From: Streptomyces carpinensis
GTDB taxonomy: Bacteria; Actinomycetota; Actinomycetes; Streptomycetales; Streptomycetaceae
NCBI RefSeq assembly: GCF_002154505.1
Contig: NZ_MUBM01000041.1
Location: 1-52,908, forward strand
Reading direction: 5' to 3'
Length of the DNA: 52,908 bases
The notes below the pieces were generated by a model. The model was not told the origin of the DNA, did not search any database, and was given only the letters and a program-made list of their open reading frames with translations. The position numbers and the translations under genes are program-made. Shown one piece after another: positions 51,951-52,908 of the stretch. How positions within the stretch are numbered: position 1 is the stretch's first letter; each line of letters begins with the position of its first letter.

Positions 51951-52908
51951 CTAGTGGCTTGTCACGCCGCCTTGGCCGGGTAATCGACCTGCTGCCCGTC
52001 GGTCAGCAGACTGTCCCCAAGATCTGATCTCGGAGGTGGTCGTGGGGCGTCGACCGAGTGTGTTCGTCCGGCCGGTGAGCGTGGAGGAGGGCAGGAAGCT
52101 GCAGCGGATCAGCCGGAGGGCGAAGGACCCGGTGAAACTACGCCGGGCGATCGTGGTGCTGATGTCCGCCCAGGGCCAGACGGTCCAGGACATCACTGTG
52201 CTGATGCAGGTCAGCGAGGACTACGTCCGCGATGTCATCCACGCCTTCAACGAGAGGGGGCTGGATGCACTGGACCCAAAATGGAGCGGGGGACGCCCCA
52301 AGACGATCAGTGACCGGTGCGCGAGCACATCTGCCTGATCGCCCGGACGTCCCCCGCCGACTGGAAGATCACGGCGTTCTCCACCTGGAGCCTGAGCAAG
52401 CTCGCTGACCACCTCATCAAACAGAAGGTGACCGCGGCCATCAGCCGGGAGACCCTGCGCCGGATCCTGCGCGCCGGCAAGATCTCCTGGAAGACCACCA
52501 CCACGTGGAAGGCGTCCACCGACCCCGACTTCATCGCCACGATGCACCGCGTCCTGGCGCTGTACGACACCCCGCCCGCCGACGGGCGGGTGATATGCGT
52601 CGATGAGTTCGGGCCGCTGAACCTGATGCCCCGCAAGGGCAAGGCGTGGGGGCCGGTGAGGCGTCCGCGCAGGCTGCGGGCCACCTACAACCGCTACGGC
52701 GGCGTGCGGCAGATGCTCGCCGCCCTCGATCTGGCCACCGGCAAGCTGTACTACCGCATTCGCCCGCGCAAGCGGTGGCGCGAGTTCCTCGACCTCCTCA
52801 AGGCCCTGCGCGCCCGCTGGCCCGGTCAGAAGTTATATGTGGTGCTGGACAACTTCTCCCCGCACAAGCACGCCAAGGTCCGCACCTGGACGGCCGACAA
52901 CGACATCG
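51951..52908 (+). mobile_element. IS630-family element, left part (runs off the window)
   Basis: The element starts near CTAG at 51951-51954, in line with the TA target preference of IS630. It carries a transposase gene and continues past the last base. The right end is not in the window. It interrupts lysR. Confidence 0.75.
52042..52908 (+). pseudogene. IS630-family transposase, frame-broken and partial
   Basis: The first about 90 codons encode the HTH part (AKDPVKLRRAIVVLMSAQGQ, VSEDYVRDVIHAFNERGLDA). Near 52315 the frame changes; from about 52317 the second frame gives the DDE part (DWKITAFSTWSLSKLADHLI, ICVDEFGPLNL, LYVVLDNFSPHKHAKV) to the window end. GTG 52042 has GGAGG upstream. The break could be a mutation or a programmed frameshift, which some IS630 elements use. 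Confidence 0.75.

Noticed and set aside
1..52908. CRISPR arrays, tRNA, rRNA and phage attachment sites
   Set aside because: No regularly spaced repeats, cloverleaf or rRNA-like sequence was seen on reading; the repeats found are IS ends, operators and hairpins.

Overview
The window is high-GC, densely packed DNA of a mycothiol-using actinomycete, most likely Streptomyces. The signs are a mycothiol-type formaldehyde dehydrogenase, MmyB-like XRE regulators, frequent GTG/TTG starts and a vdcBCD-type decarboxylase of the kind described in Streptomyces. It reads as an accessory catabolic island. Many transcriptional regulators each sit beside a small catabolic or efflux unit, and these units are separated by decayed genes and insertion sequences.

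Left part (1-15049). A near-perfect 147-bp palindrome opens the window. An IclR regulator is divergent from a ferredoxin-type reductase, a P450 (CYP199-like), a mycothiol formaldehyde dehydrogenase and an MBL hydrolase, followed by a secreted tannase/feruloyl esterase. This fits release of methoxylated aromatic acids, oxidative O-demethylation and disposal of the formaldehyde formed. Next comes a leftward run (zinc alcohol dehydrogenase, DUF2255, Na+/H+ antiporter, quinone-reductase-like MDR). Two MmyB-type regulators flank a SnoaL/DJ-1/MoaF-like operon, and three of these promoter regions share a sequence motif.

Middle (15050-24699). This is a decayed zone. An MFS gene is cut after about 66 codons by an IS110-family remnant. 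The neighbouring tetR is split by an IS256-family element with clear 24-bp ends and an 8-bp target duplication (TGGCGGCC). Two small leftward genes, a truncated Tat-exported iron-sulfur subunit and an unresolved relic follow. Then comes an intact marR-FUSC exporter pair whose exporter carries an unusual carboxypeptidase-regulatory-like C-terminus.

Vanillate-type decarboxylase block (24700-32171). An AraC regulator is divergent from ubiX-ubiD-small subunit (vdcBCD-like, non-oxidative hydroxybenzoate/vanillate decarboxylase). Remnants of a lacI-ABC permease-GH5 glucanase locus follow; the glucanase is frameshifted. A GntR regulator is divergent from a fumarylacetoacetate-hydrolase-family gene, with a mirrored pair of operator-like sequences over the two starts.

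Right part (32369-52908). A second catabolic system contains a P450 fused to a phthalate-dioxygenase-type reductase, an aldehyde dehydrogenase, a zinc alcohol dehydrogenase and an MFS importer (all leftward), and an IclR regulator. It continues with cupin, FAD/Fe-S 2-hydroxyacid oxidase and aldehyde dehydrogenase (leftward), and SDR, aldehyde dehydrogenase, HpaI-type aldolase and ketopantoate-reductase-like protein (rightward). The promoter before iclR and the cupin/SDR divergent promoter carry the same architecture: TTGAC -35 box, ATATCCC-N7-GGGATAT operator, then -10 box. A degenerate copy lies upstream of the MFS operon. I infer one IclR regulon for an undescribed substrate pathway. The window ends in a truncated lysR and an IS630-family transposase.
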